DNA from: UBA1563 sp041671545
GTDB lineage: Bacteria; Bacteroidota; Ignavibacteria; Ignavibacteriales; Ignavibacteriaceae
Assembly: GCA_041671545.1 (NCBI GenBank)
Contig: JBAZBI010000010.1
Coordinates: 87,063-151,062 of the forward strand
DNA length: 64,000 bases
Reading direction: 5' to 3'
This document shows positions 10,093-21,100 of this stretch, piece after piece. The position numbers and the translations under genes were made by a program. A model generated the notes under the pieces. It saw nothing but the letters and a program-made list of their open reading frames with translations, was not told where the DNA came from and made no database searches. Each line of letters starts with the position of its first letter. Positions within the stretch are counted from its first letter, which is position 1.

Positions 10093-10995
10093 CTATTTAC
10101 ATAGTGATAAAAGATAATCGACATTAGTTTCCGCTAAGCAGATATTTGTATCAGCGCCTGAATAATAAATCTTTATATCGCCGTTCTCTTCTATTATCCA
10201 ACCATTGGAGAAAATAACATTGTTAACATCACCGATACGTTCATAATCTTTTTCAGGAGAAAGAATTGGTTCTTTGCTTTTCCCTTTTACAATCCAGGGT
10301 TTTTCAAGATCAAGCAGAACGACACCAAGTTTATAGATAGCACCCATACCAAATGATCTTACTCCGTGGTAAAGCATCAACCATCCTTCTGAAGTTTTGA
10401 TCGGATTACTTGATGAACCGATTTTATCTGATTCCCATGTTCCTTCTTCCGGAGAGAGAAGGACTTTATAACCGCCCCAGTGGATTAAATCCGGACTGCG
10501 ACTTATCCATATATCTCTTCTGTTTTCTGCTGTTGGGCGATCTACTTTCCAATAAGAGCCATTAATTTTTTCAGGAAAGAGTGCGCAATCTTTATTTGAA
10601 GGTTCTGAAATTGGACCGTGAATTTTAAAGTCTGCAAAATTTGTTGTTTCTGCTAACATTACAACCGGTTGATATTTCGAATAACCGGTATACGTTATAT
10701 AAAATCTATCTTCAATCTGTGTAATGCGTGCATCTTCAACTCCCCAATTCACATATTCATAACAATCTTTATGATCTTCTGCAGTAAGTACGGGCTTTGA
10801 AGAGACGGTGAAATTATATCCGTCTTCGCTTTCTGCAACAACAAATGATGACCTCCCTATCGGCATTTCAACTCTGCATAGGAGTAAATATTTCCCGTTG
10901 TACTTAACCGCTCCGGGATTAAAAATACTATTTATCTTGAATGAAACATTCTCTTTAGTGAGGATGGGATTTTTACTATATCTATATATTTCCAA
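10093..10995 (-). CDS. GH130 beta-mannoside phosphorylase family protein
   Basis: A 300-residue five-bladed beta-propeller protein of family GH130. The general-acid Asp is D88 in WGVEDARI; other family marks are NPGAV at the start of the fold, the PEKINGSYW segment, and GSSSNPI with LMLYHGV towards the C-terminal half. There is no signal peptide. GH130 members phosphorolyse beta-mannosidic links (beta-1,4-mannosyl-glucose, mannobiose, mannosyl-GlcNAc) to give mannose-1-phosphate, a way to save ATP after import. It is followed downstream by the secreted barrel gene and preceded by a second, longer GH130 gene. Which linkage it uses cannot be told from sequence. Confidence 0.92.
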   Translation of the reverse strand: MEIYRYSKNPILTKENVSFKINSIFNPGAVKYNGKYLLLCRVEMPIGRSSFVVAESEDGYNFTVSSKPVLTAEDHKDCYEYVNWGVEDARITQIEDRFYITYTGYSKYQPVVMLAETTNFADFKIHGPISEPSNKDCALFPEKINGSYWKVDRPTAENRRDIWISRSPDLIHWGGYKVLLSPEEGTWESDKIGSSSNPIKTSEGWLMLYHGVRSFGMGAIYKLGVVLLDLEKPWIVKGKSKEPILSPEKDYERIGDVNNVIFSNGWIIEENGDIKIYYSGADTNICLAETNVDYLLSLCK

Positions 10996-11025
10996 TTAAT
11001 TTACCTTTTGGTTTACGATCTTGAA

Positions 11026-12501
11026 TCAAACTTCAGTTAATTTTTTTAGTAATTCACTAAGATTGACTTTTGCAATGCTGCTTGCATGGTCAGACATAGC
11101 GTAGGGAATTATAAGTTCATCTCCATGTATTGCCCCACCACAACTATAAACCACATTGGGGACGTAGCCTTCTCTTTCATTTTCGTTGGGTGTCAACAAA
11201 GGTTCTTCCAATCGACCGATAACTTTTGACGGATCATCTTTATCTAACAAAAACGCTCCAATTGAATATTCGCGCATAGCTCCAACACCATGACTTAATA
11301 CCAGCCAGCCAGCTTCGGTTTCAATAGGTGAACCACAATTGCCAAGCTGCACAAATTCCCACGGATATGTCGGTTTAAGAATTAGTTGTTTTGAGTACCA
11401 GAAGTGAAGATGTTCAGAAAACATTAAAAAAATATTTTCATTATCCTGCCGCGAGATCATGGCATAGAGTCCATTAATTTTTCTTGGGAAAAGTGCCATG
11501 CCTTTATTTTGTACTTCAGGTCCATTTAAGGTACTTACTTTAAAATATAGGAAGTCTTTGGTTTCAAGAAGCTGAGGGAAAGTTACCTTACCATCGAATG
11601 CCGTATAAGTAGCATAATAAGTTCGCTCTCCGTTTTCATCAGTAAATTCAACGAACCGGGCATCTTCAATCCCATTAATTTCTGAAGGAGAATGAGGAAA
11701 AATTATTCTCTCCGAAAGTCTTTGGTCGGGTGAATATTGGATCTCATAATTTGAAAGTGCCAGAGATAAAATTGCTTTTGCTGTAAGCTCTTTTTCTCCC
11801 CCTTTCTTTTTGAAAGGACGTACTAATATTTTTATACAGTCTTCAAGATCGGTCATGGTAAAATTATCCTCTAGACCGCTCATCACTTGTTTGGCAAAAT
11901 CATTCAGTAAATCAAGCTCGATAAGCTTTCGTTCAAATAGTTTTTTTTCGTAAACAGGATTTGTAATATTTTCTGAAGTTGTTACATAGCGGGTTGGAGT
12001 ATTAATCGTAATTCCATTTTCCTTATCGATTACCCCTGATCTGAACGTGATAGATGAAAGATGTCCTTCACCGGTAGCTCGTAAACTTAATATAAAACGG
12101 CGACTTCCTTCGGGAAGCTCTGATTGATCAGGGTGCCACACCATTGAAGGATTAAAAAGAGCGGCGGACTCCATAGAATATTCTTGTGTAAAATAAGCGC
12201 CGATCAACAATTTTCTTTCCTCACTAAGAACCTGATCTGTTAACAAATGTTTTTTCATCTCTTCAAATCTGTTAAGGAAAAAATTGCGCAGTCTTTGATG
12301 GCGTACTTCAAATTCAGTAATCACCTGCCCAAGTTCTTTTTTAACTTCTTCTTCAGAAAGAGTAAGAATTCTGCCAATAATCTTTAAAATTCTTTCTTCT
12401 GATAATATCGTAAACGGCCTGTATACAACTCTCTTGTAATCAGGTTTAATTACTATGCCGGTTCTAATTGCTTTCATCTTTTTCCATAAATTGTTTTTCA
12501 A
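11026..12501 (-). CDS. GH130 family protein, long form
   Basis: A 491-residue protein whose second half (~residue 150 on) has GH130 propeller motifs: D280 in NGIEDARF as the general acid, MALFPRKINGLYAM, NCGSPIETEAGWLVLSHG. The N-terminal ~130 residues are a helical region (EEEVKKELGQVITEFEVRHQ) absent from the shorter paralogue downstream, typical of the long GH130 subgroup often annotated as glycosidase. It has no signal peptide. It lies 20 bp after the permease gene, so importer and enzyme are probably co-transcribed. It may be a mannosyl phosphorylase or hydrolase of different specificity from its neighbour. Confidence 0.88.
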   Translation of the reverse strand: MKNNLWKKMKAIRTGIVIKPDYKRVVYRPFTILSEERILKIIGRILTLSEEEVKKELGQVITEFEVRHQRLRNFFLNRFEEMKKHLLTDQVLSEERKLLIGAYFTQEYSMESAALFNPSMVWHPDQSELPEGSRRFILSLRATGEGHLSSITFRSGVIDKENGITINTPTRYVTTSENITNPVYEKKLFERKLIELDLLNDFAKQVMSGLEDNFTMTDLEDCIKILVRPFKKKGGEKELTAKAILSLALSNYEIQYSPDQRLSERIIFPHSPSEINGIEDARFVEFTDENGERTYYATYTAFDGKVTFPQLLETKDFLYFKVSTLNGPEVQNKGMALFPRKINGLYAMISRQDNENIFLMFSEHLHFWYSKQLILKPTYPWEFVQLGNCGSPIETEAGWLVLSHGVGAMREYSIGAFLLDKDDPSKVIGRLEEPLLTPNENEREGYVPNVVYSCGGAIHGDELIIPYAMSDHASSIAKVNLSELLKKLTEV

Positions 12502-12521
12502 TCATTTAAGATAATATCTTT

Positions 12522-13340
12522 CTATTCTTTTATTCCTGTTGATGCCATACTTTGTATAAAATATTTCTGGAAGAACAAATATGCCAACACTATTGGTAAT
12601 GCGAGCATAACAGCCGATGCGAGTTTCACACCAAGTTGAGACTCCGCTCTGCCACCAACCGCAAATAACGTAACGAGCTGCGGCATCGTCATTAAACTTT
12701 CGTCGCGGATTACGATCAATGGCCAGAGCACTTCATTCCACGATGCCATAAAAGTTATTATACCGATAGTTATAATTGCCGGCATCGAGTTGGGCCAGAG
12801 TATTCTGAAAATTATCTGCAACTCATTACACCCGTCAAGCCTTGCGGCGTCAATCAAACTATCGGGAATGGATTTAAAATATTGTCTGAACATAATTATA
12901 CTTAACGCATTGATCAGATAAGGGATAATCAATGCCCAATACGTATCTATCCAACCAAATTTTACCATAATAATATACTGTGGAATAAGTGTAATCTGAA
13001 ATGGCAGCGTCATTGTGAAAATGATGATATAAAAAATCAAATCTCTCCCTTTGAATACAAGTTTGGATAACGCATAACCGATCATCGAACCAAAAATCAA
13101 CACACCAATTGTAATGGAAGAGGCAACGATAAGGCTGTTAATAAAAGCTCCGCCGATGGGTATCTTGTCAACCATTTGTGCATAGCTGCTTAATGTTAAG
13201 GACGTCGGCATTATTGTAAGACTACCAATTTCATTTTCCGGAGCGATTGATGCTATTACCATCCAATAGAATGGATACACAAAAATAACCGCGCAGATGG
13301 TAAGCGCTATATAAAACATTATTGATTTAAATTTTTTCAA
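12522..13340 (-). CDS. ABC sugar transporter permease, MalG type
   Basis: A 272-residue inner-membrane protein with about six hydrophobic helices and the cytoplasmic EAA loop (DAARLDGCNELQIIFRI, near residue 165) that docks the ATPase. The start overlaps the stop of the other permease by 4 bp, so the two are translationally coupled. With the binding lipoprotein upstream it forms a carbohydrate-uptake family 1 importer, presumably for an oligosaccharide that the GH130 and GH2 enzymes then cleave. Confidence 0.93.
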   Translation of the reverse strand: MKKFKSIMFYIALTICAVIFVYPFYWMVIASIAPENEIGSLTIMPTSLTLSSYAQMVDKIPIGGAFINSLIVASSITIGVLIFGSMIGYALSKLVFKGRDLIFYIIIFTMTLPFQITLIPQYIIMVKFGWIDTYWALIIPYLINALSIIMFRQYFKSIPDSLIDAARLDGCNELQIIFRILWPNSMPAIITIGIITFMASWNEVLWPLIVIRDESLMTMPQLVTLFAVGGRAESQLGVKLASAVMLALPIVLAYLFFQKYFIQSMASTGIKE

Positions 13341-14197
13341 TGGTCTTTCTCAATGAATTTTTTCTGAATTATTACAACAGCTAAAATTATGAAGGCAAAA
13401 AACAGACCTAAGGTTGCCGCATATCCCATGTGGTAATAGAAGAATCCTTGCTTATAAATATATAGCACTGCAGAGACTGTGCTATTCAAAGGTCCGCCGC
13501 CGGTCATAATGTATGGCTCTATAAATAACGAGAAACCTCCGATTGTCGAAAGAATCACGACCATAAAAATTGTCGGATTGATCATCGGCAAGGTAATTTT
13601 GAAAAATTTTTGCCAATGGTTAGCTCCTTCAAGATCAGCAGCTTCATAATACTGTGCTGGAACAGTTTGCAGACCAACTAAAAAGAGGATAATGTAAAGC
13701 CCGACATTTTTCCACGTTGCCATAATTGCAATTGAAACCATTGCAATATTCGGATCCGTTAACCACCCTACCTTACTAAGTCCGGCTCCGGTTAATAATC
13801 TATTGAACAATCCTGTATCAAATCCATAGAGTTGTTGCCACAAAATAGTAACGACGACTCCGGAAACAATCACTGGTAGAAAGAACGCTCCTCTAAAAAC
13901 TCCTCGCAATTTTAATTTTTGATTTAATATTTCCGCGAGAAACAATGCGACTATTATTTGTAATGGTATATGAATAAGCAGAAAGATAAGCGTATTGCCC
14001 ATCGATTTAATGAAAGTTTTATCGTTGAATAATCTAACGTAATTATTCAAGCCGGTGTATTCCATCGGCGCAATGATATTCCATTTATGAAACGTAAGTA
14101 CAATTGAAAAAACAACCGGAAACGCAACAAAAAGTAAAAAATGTACGATGTACGGAGAAACAAGTAAGTAGGGTAATATTTTTTTTCTGGTAATCAT
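13337..14197 (-). CDS. ABC sugar transporter permease, MalF/UgpA type
   Basis: A 286-residue protein with about six membrane helices and the EAA motif (EAADLEGANHWQKFFKITL, near residue 187). It overlaps both neighbours by 4 bp: the binding protein upstream and the MalG-type permease downstream. No gene for the partner ATPase is found in the window, so the transporter probably borrows a shared MsmK/UgpC-like ATPase encoded elsewhere. Confidence 0.93.
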   Translation of the reverse strand: MITRKKILPYLLVSPYIVHFLLFVAFPVVFSIVLTFHKWNIIAPMEYTGLNNYVRLFNDKTFIKSMGNTLIFLLIHIPLQIIVALFLAEILNQKLKLRGVFRGAFFLPVIVSGVVVTILWQQLYGFDTGLFNRLLTGAGLSKVGWLTDPNIAMVSIAIMATWKNVGLYIILFLVGLQTVPAQYYEAADLEGANHWQKFFKITLPMINPTIFMVVILSTIGGFSLFIEPYIMTGGGPLNSTVSAVLYIYKQGFFYYHMGYAATLGLFFAFIILAVVIIQKKFIEKDH

Positions 14198-15489
14198 TTT
14201 AAAAACAATAGATTAACTGCATCTGAAGCATCTTTTACAGCTTGTTCCGGTGACTTCATTCCATAAATAACACAAGCTTCGTACTCTTGAGAAATCAAAT
14301 CAAATACTTCTTTGAGAACTGGCGAAGCATCTGTTCCTCTAACATACTTTGACTGATCCGCGAATATTTTCATCTTCGGATTTTTGGTAAAATAATTCCC
14401 GAAGTATGGATCGATATTAATATTTTTTCTTCTCGGAAGCTGATTGGTAAACTCCAAAAGTTTGAGATCACCATCGCGATCGATCAGTGTTTTCACATAT
14501 TCCCATGCGACCTGAGGTTTTTTACAAGTTTTGAATATCACAATATTTTTAGGATCGCCATACGTATATTTTGGTCCTTTATGATCATCCGGCACGGGCA
14601 TAGAGCTGAAATTATATTCAAATCCCTTTGGTTTAAACTTATCCGCATGCGCAATCTCCCAGGGACCGGTAAATCTTGTCGCAATTATTTCCGAAAGAAA
14701 AACATCCTGTCTTGCTGAAAGTTGTTCTTTAGAAAAATAATTTTTCTTATAGAGCATCCGAAGAAATTTAAATACCGCAACACCATATTCATTATTGAAA
14801 ACCGCTTTATCTCCTTTTACTAACGGCGCGCCGCCGGAAGCCGCAAGGTACAAAGGATAGAAATCAAAAAATCTTTGCCACCAGGTTACAAGCACTTCAG
14901 AATATCCAAACCACCTATCAACATAACCATCGCCGTTCACATCTTTTTGAAATTTCGCAGAGAATTTAAAAAAATCAGAATAAGTTTGAGGCGGCGAAGA
15001 TGATCCCAAATCCGCCATCATCTTTTCATTGTAGATGAGCATGATCGGATTAATCTTCCACGGGATCTGATAAATATGCCCATCGAGTGACCTTATCTCC
15101 TCAATAACTTCGCTATCGCATCTTTCATTAAGAAAATCCATAAAACCTTTGAGTGTATCAAGCGCTACCAAAACTTTTGCTTGTGCATAGGCTTCAACAT
15201 CACCCTGCCACATGTTGGAATAGATATCGGGAGTAGTTTTGCCAACTACGGCAGCGAGAATAATTTCTTCACTTGACCGCCCTTCAGGAACGGGTTGATA
15301 TTTAACTGAAACATTTGGGTTATTTTTATTCCATTTTTCAGTCTTCAGTTTTGCAAATTGAATTTCATAACTATTGTTGGAACACCAATAGATCAACTTT
15401 GTATCGGAACTTTCATTTCCCGAATTACACGATTGTAACGGAAGCCAAATCAAAATTAGCAAAGCAATATTTATAAATAATCTATTCAC
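14194..15489 (-). CDS. ABC sugar transporter substrate-binding lipoprotein
   Basis: A 431-residue family 1 extracellular solute-binding protein. The N-terminus is a lipoprotein signal with lipobox LQSC, so the mature protein starts at Cys21 and is anchored by lipid in the periplasm. The body has the features of the maltose/glycerol-3-phosphate binding class (IYWCSNNSYEIQFAK, GKTTPDIYSNMW, NEKMMADLG, GPWEIAHA). It is the first gene of the three-gene importer (4-bp overlap with the permease) and follows the foldase gene by 6 bp. Ligand inferred from context as a mannooligosaccharide. Confidence 0.92.
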   Translation of the reverse strand: MNRLFINIALLILIWLPLQSCNSGNESSDTKLIYWCSNNSYEIQFAKLKTEKWNKNNPNVSVKYQPVPEGRSSEEIILAAVVGKTTPDIYSNMWQGDVEAYAQAKVLVALDTLKGFMDFLNERCDSEVIEEIRSLDGHIYQIPWKINPIMLIYNEKMMADLGSSSPPQTYSDFFKFSAKFQKDVNGDGYVDRWFGYSEVLVTWWQRFFDFYPLYLAASGGAPLVKGDKAVFNNEYGVAVFKFLRMLYKKNYFSKEQLSARQDVFLSEIIATRFTGPWEIAHADKFKPKGFEYNFSSMPVPDDHKGPKYTYGDPKNIVIFKTCKKPQVAWEYVKTLIDRDGDLKLLEFTNQLPRRKNINIDPYFGNYFTKNPKMKIFADQSKYVRGTDASPVLKEVFDLISQEYEACVIYGMKSPEQAVKDASDAVNLLFLK

Positions 15490-15495
15490 TCTTGT

Positions 15496-17037
15496 TTATT
15501 CCCAGTTTACCCAGTCATTATCAATTGAAGGAAATGCAGGCCTTGGAATTAGATTGCCTCGTTTAGCGATGAACATTTCGATTGCTTTTTTATCATTTTC
15601 GGTTGAAACTTTTATCTTGGCAAGAATTTTTTCATTAATAATAATTTTATATTTTTTCTTCAACTCAAGAATTTTGTGCAATATTTTTTTTGAGATTTCA
15701 TCGCTCATAATTTCGGACTGTGATTGTTTCTTCTCACTTACCAAACGCTTCTCTTCGGAATTTAACGTGAGGGAATTCGCTAATTCGTTTCTGTACGCGC
15801 TGTATGATATTTTATCTTTCCACCAGGTTGATTGCTTTCTAACCCATTCGGATTTGTTATAACCTTTTTGGTACGCTTCAACAGTCAACAATTTATCTCT
15901 CACCATAACCCAAACTAAATCTTCTAAAGACTTTGAGAATCCAATCAGATCATTTTTAGAGAATTTTATGTATTGCTCACGGTTCCTAAACCAGATGATA
16001 AATTCATCCAAAGATATTTTGCAGTTCTTGCATTCTACCAACGTTAAACCGGTGTACTTCGCACCTCTTTTTAATCCAAGATTAGTTAGAGCATTATCAA
16101 GTTTGTTCTCCAATTCCCATACGGAATATTTTTCGGATGTAAGAATAAATTTTCCAAGATAAGATCGAAGTACATTAAACACATCACGTTTTATAATTGG
16201 ATTTTCATCTGCAAATAATCCGTTGACATATTGATTCGACAAAATATCCATCTTGCTTTTGGTAATAGCTTCAATTGATTCGGATTTTAGTTTGTTATAT
16301 TCTGCTTCACCGGTGATCATACTTTTAATAATGTTGTCAATCTTAATTATATACCAGCCGTCATGAGTATGAATTGGAGCAGAGATTATTCCGGCTTTCA
16401 ATGTATCCACTATTTGAGCAAACTGCGGATTTTTCATATAAATGCTGTAATGGCTACTCAAAAGCCGCCTGTCATCAATCAAGACAGAATCAGTTAACTG
16501 GGAATTGAAAAGAAAGTCAAATGATTTTCCGTTTTTTAACTGATTTAAATAATTTTCCAGAGTCGCTGAATTCTCAGCGTATAACCATCTTAATTCATAT
16601 TGACTTAGTTTCTTTTCGATTATCTTTTTAATCTCTGCATCATTTATTTCAACTTTAGATAAAATTTCTTTCCGGAACATCTCCTCCGCCGCTAAATCAG
16701 ATTCGATATCATGGTAGAGCTCTTTAGTTTCTTCTTTTTTCAAAACGTTTATATTATAACCTTCCAGTGCGAGCAGTTTTTCATTGATCATATAATTAAG
16801 ATGTGTCAGTTTTGAATTCTCTTTTCTTTTGGTGAAGGCGGGTCCAAACTCATAACTATAGATGAACTCTTCCGCTGTAATTTTAATTGATCCTGCTTCA
16901 GCTACAATTTTATTTTTGATTTTCGAATTATCATTCCCTTCAAAAAATATATTTTGAGAAAAGCTGTTGCTGAAACAGATAGTCAGTAATATGAGAAAGA
17001 TAATCTTCAAATTTTTCTTTAAACGATGATTAGACAT
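15496..17037 (-). CDS. Parvulin/SurA-like peptidyl-prolyl isomerase family protein
   Basis: A 513-residue exported protein with signal peptide (KIIFLILLTICFSNSFSQ). The arrangement, an N-terminal helical chaperone part (AGSIKITAEEFIYSYE, MINEKLLALEGYN) followed by a parvulin-like segment around residues 135-250 (APIHTHDGWYIIKIDNI), matches SurA/PrsA-type foldases. The C-terminal ~250 residues are helical and Lys-rich with no clear match. It sits between an outer-membrane protein gene and the ABC importer, so it may be a dedicated foldase for the TonB receptor or PorV-type protein of this locus. The isomerase active-site residues are not clearly conserved, so it may be chaperone only. Confidence 0.7.
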   Translation of the reverse strand: MSNHRLKKNLKIIFLILLTICFSNSFSQNIFFEGNDNSKIKNKIVAEAGSIKITAEEFIYSYEFGPAFTKRKENSKLTHLNYMINEKLLALEGYNINVLKKEETKELYHDIESDLAAEEMFRKEILSKVEINDAEIKKIIEKKLSQYELRWLYAENSATLENYLNQLKNGKSFDFLFNSQLTDSVLIDDRRLLSSHYSIYMKNPQFAQIVDTLKAGIISAPIHTHDGWYIIKIDNIIKSMITGEAEYNKLKSESIEAITKSKMDILSNQYVNGLFADENPIIKRDVFNVLRSYLGKFILTSEKYSVWELENKLDNALTNLGLKRGAKYTGLTLVECKNCKISLDEFIIWFRNREQYIKFSKNDLIGFSKSLEDLVWVMVRDKLLTVEAYQKGYNKSEWVRKQSTWWKDKISYSAYRNELANSLTLNSEEKRLVSEKKQSQSEIMSDEISKKILHKILELKKKYKIIINEKILAKIKVSTENDKKAIEMFIAKRGNLIPRPAFPSIDNDWVNWE

Positions 17038-17054
17038 TTGTACAAATTTAACTA

Positions 17055-18134
17055 CTAGAATTTTATCCCGACAGAAAAACTATGAACATTTTTCAACTTA
17101 CCGAAATCTCTAAATGCATAATCGAATCTCACAATTGCGGAGCTTAAAAGCATTTTGGAATTAACTCCGGCGCCAATTGAAAATCCCCCTTCAGCGTCCT
17201 TAAGAAAAAGTGAATTATATCCTCCCCGGATTGAAAACATTTCCATAAATGAAAACTCCGAACCAACATTTAAACTCTGATAATCATTACTTGGAACAAG
17301 AGCATCAGCGGCAACAGTTAGTTTATAATCTTCATATTGAAAAGCCGGAGTGGAAACGCCTATCTGAAAATAAAGAGGTAAATCCCACAAATCCATTTCA
17401 ACATCTGTCGGAATTCTGTCATTTGAACCTTGTTTCGTATCGTCAACGCGAATAAAATATCTTGAATCTCTCCCCTCTAATCGCATGGGCGTTCCGAAAT
17501 TTGTCATTACTGCGCCTATCGTCATTCCTCCCAGAAGATCAGTTTTGAAAATTGTTCCGGCATCAATAGCGAATGCTGAAGAACTCATGTGCCAGATGGA
17601 CTGCTTGATATATTTTGCTGTAATTCCGATTGAGAATCTGTCTGTTAATTTTCTTGCAAAAGATAAAGCGATAGATATATCCGAAGCGCTAAAATTTTCA
17701 CCCGTTCCCTCCGGTTGTTCAACCGTTCTTACTTTCATGTCTTCCATAGAGAGCGAGGTAAAACTCAAACCGAAATTTCCAAAATCTCCTAAAGGAATTA
17801 CCAAACCCGCGTAATCAAATTTTGTATCCGCAATCCAGTCCGTATGTACAAGTATTACTTCAGACTGATTAAGGTTGGCTATTCCGCTAACGTTCCAATA
17901 TAAAGCGGATGCGTCATTTGCGATGCTTACAAAAGCGCCGCCGATTGAGTTTGCGGGAGCGCCGACTCCTATCTCCAGAAAAGATGCGGCGGTTGTTCCC
18001 ACCTTAGATACATTTTGCGAAAAGAGTAATTGATTTGCTGAGAAGAAAATCATAACAACTAAAAAAATATTTATGTAAGTTTTTTTATTCATAACATTCT
18101 CATGCAAGAATTTATATTTTATCGATTTCATCAT
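17055..18134 (-). CDS. PorV/PorQ-family outer-membrane protein
   Basis: A 359-residue beta-barrel protein of the PorV/UPF0164-like family: signal peptide (MNKKTYINIFLVVMIFFSAN), then FLEIGVGAPANSIGGAFVSIANDASALYWNVSGIA in spirit of the family start, many amphipathic strands, and a C-terminal Phe (SVGIKF). PorV shuttles T9SS substrates to the surface in Bacteroidota. The ATG at 18134 overlaps the upstream stop as ATGA; an internal ATG at 18092 would give a more standard signal peptide. It follows a T9SS substrate and a TonB receptor, a set that probably works together at the outer membrane. Confidence 0.85.
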   Translation of the reverse strand: MMKSIKYKFLHENVMNKKTYINIFLVVMIFFSANQLLFSQNVSKVGTTAASFLEIGVGAPANSIGGAFVSIANDASALYWNVSGIANLNQSEVILVHTDWIADTKFDYAGLVIPLGDFGNFGLSFTSLSMEDMKVRTVEQPEGTGENFSASDISIALSFARKLTDRFSIGITAKYIKQSIWHMSSSAFAIDAGTIFKTDLLGGMTIGAVMTNFGTPMRLEGRDSRYFIRVDDTKQGSNDRIPTDVEMDLWDLPLYFQIGVSTPAFQYEDYKLTVAADALVPSNDYQSLNVGSEFSFMEMFSIRGGYNSLFLKDAEGGFSIGAGVNSKMLLSSAIVRFDYAFRDFGKLKNVHSFSVGIKF

Positions 18135-21100
18135 TTTATCACCGCGAACTTTCCGATTTTTTGTCCAACGCCGGGAGCTTCTATCTGAAAAACATAAACT
18201 CCATAGGCGATGTCCATTCCATCCTTAGAAACAAGATTCCAGCCTTCCTGCCCGTCTGCAAGCGTACTTGAATGCTCGATCGTATTAACTAACTTTCCAC
18301 TTAACGTGTAAATACTGATTGTGCATTGGTTCGGCAGATGAATAAAAAATACTCGTCTTTCGCCACGCCCAACTTCAGTTGAAAACGGCTCCCAGGATGC
18401 TGCTCCAACATACGGATTGGGCACGACTGCGATGTCGTTCATATCCGTTTGAGCTTTGCTCTTGTCAAATCCCTGTCCCTTTAAAGTGAACTCATAAAAC
18501 TCTCCATCTCTGAACGGCTTTTTGTTCACAACTCTAAAAATGTCACCGTATTGAGGAGGTCTCTGTTTATCCTCCGCGATTGTAGTATCTTTAATTAACG
18601 TGATTGACCAACTAACATGTAGATTTGAATAATTTGTTGCTCTTTTCCCGAGTGAGTCTCCGAAGACTAAAAATATTGCATCACTATCGTTAAATATCTT
18701 ATCCGACTTTAAATCTCTGAAGATAAATTGAAAGTGTTCCGTTCCTTCGGTAAGATTATTCACGATGATATTTGACAGTATCGGCTGTTGAAACACAACC
18801 GGATATGTCAAATCCCCCTGCCCGGGTTCCATAAATTTTATTTCAAAGTCGGCAGGGTAATCTATTTTCTGTCCGAGATAAACTGATGCGTACCTGGAAT
18901 CGAACCCCACTTGAACAAGATAGTTGCTGTTTCCCTTAATCCACTTAGTCTTAGTTGTGTCAAAATCTACCACTACGGCGGTATCACTTTTAATATCAAT
19001 GGTAAATCCGTCAAGAACCGGAGTTTGCTCATCAACGCCATTTATTTTCTGTTTCGTTACTAAAGTATCCCCGCGAATAACGTTAATAAGTGAGTACTCC
19101 GGATGTGCAGAATTATGGAAAGGAGCGTCATCATAAAATTCTAATCGATAAGTATTAAAATTTTTAATTGAATCGGGATTTAATATCGAGATAGACGAGA
19201 TCGAAATGTTTCCCGTCCCCGGTCCGGTTCCCTGGAAGGATTCAACACCAGGTGCAAGATAACCTGCAGCAGGAGCTCTTGGAGTTATAACGGCAGTATT
19301 AATATCAGTTGTAATATTCCCGTTAATATCTTTCTTCAGAATTGTTGTCGTTTCAGATGGAGGTATACCTTCAAAATTTCCTTCGATTGTGGTGGTTTCG
19401 TATCCTCTATCGTACGCCGCAACCGCATAGTAGTAAGTTTGTCCGTTCTGCACGGTAGAATCCGTGAAGGAATGTTTTAATCCCGAATCGGTTCCAAGAT
19501 TGAACATTGCGCCGTTCACATTTATCGGATGAAGTCCTTTCACTCCGTCAATCAAATCAAACTGGGCAATTGGATTTCTGAAAATTGATTTTCCGTAAGC
19601 ATCTGTAATTACTTTATTCTCGAGAAAATTTGGTTCTGTCGATCTGTAGATTCTGTATCCTTCAAAATTTATTCGCTGATAAAATTCATCGAAAGTCTTT
19701 TCAGCTCTGTCATCCCAATAGAGCGTAACCTTATGATCTCCGGGAACCGCTGTTACTATTGGTTTTTCCGGTGGTTTGGCAAAACGGTAATTCGCGTTAT
19801 AGATTTGCTGCACTGTTTTCTTTCTTCTGAACAAATCGTCCTGATTAATTCCGAAGATCATAGACATAGAAAATCTTTCCGTCTCTCCTTCTTCTTCCAA
19901 TTTACCGGTGGATGAAGAGTAAGTATTTCTTCCGTTCATGCTGAAAAGATAACTTGAAAAATAATTCGCGAGGTTAACACCAATAAGCGATTGTCCGTGT
20001 GGGGCTGGTAAACCGGCAAGCACCGTCCAGTTTTCTTCATCATTGTCAAGCTCATAAGTATGTACCGCATAAATCTTAAAACCGGTAAGTCCCAATTGAT
20101 CCGATTCATCTTTATCAAGGATGCCGAAATTCGGTTCACCTTGATCGGGTTTACCGTTCCCCTGTGTGCTGTCTCCATCAGCTTCAGTATAACCTGAATC
20201 AAAAGGACCTAATCCATCGGCACCGACGTCGTCTTTCAGAGGTTCTCCAGAGTCCCAGACACCGTTATCATTTATATCGGTAAACGATTTCCAGTTGCCA
20301 TTTTCATCTGCATCCCAATGCTCGCTCCACGAAACACCGTAAAACTGAAAAAACTTTGAAGTATCCTGAAAAACATTTTTTAAATAGGGGTCTTGATTGG
20401 GATCTTTAATAAAGACTGTCGCGTTGTTATCGCGTTTCTCATTGGTTAGTCCATCCTCATCGTTATCTCTCAAATCATCCGGAACACCCGGACTTTCAAG
20501 AAAAGCATACCCGGCAAGACCCACCGGACTCCAATTCCCCGGGTTGCCAATGGGAACAACAGACCAGGCATAAGACATATCCAACAGTTCGTTATAATCG
20601 CCTGCATTGTTCGAGGAATTATCATGTCCACCAATTCCCCAATCCACATATTGCGCGAATAACGTTTTTTGATAATCATACGTTCCCATATTCGTGATCT
20701 CGTAATACCAGAAGATTACGTCTTCAGCCAGCACTTGCGACCATTGAAAACCGCGCGCTCTAACCTGCATGCCCAAACCGCCTCTTGTCGGATCATCTAC
20801 ATCGGGAGTAAAATTATTTTTTAAAAGATATTCTCTGTCTTCATTGTCATCAAACACAAAAAACGTTTCAACATCAGCGTTGAAGATTCCTTTTCCGAAA
20901 AATCCATTCCACTTTCCCGCCCAATCGGAAGGTCTATCAGGCCATTTCTCAGGCCATGTGGCAGGGATATCACTTCTTGCCGGTTCATTACCGTAAGTTG
21001 CTGAATAACCGGGCAACGACCACCAGCCGTATGTTACTTTCGTCGCACTATTTAATCGAGTAAACTCATAATAGTTTGATTCAAGTGGATGAATCAGTCT

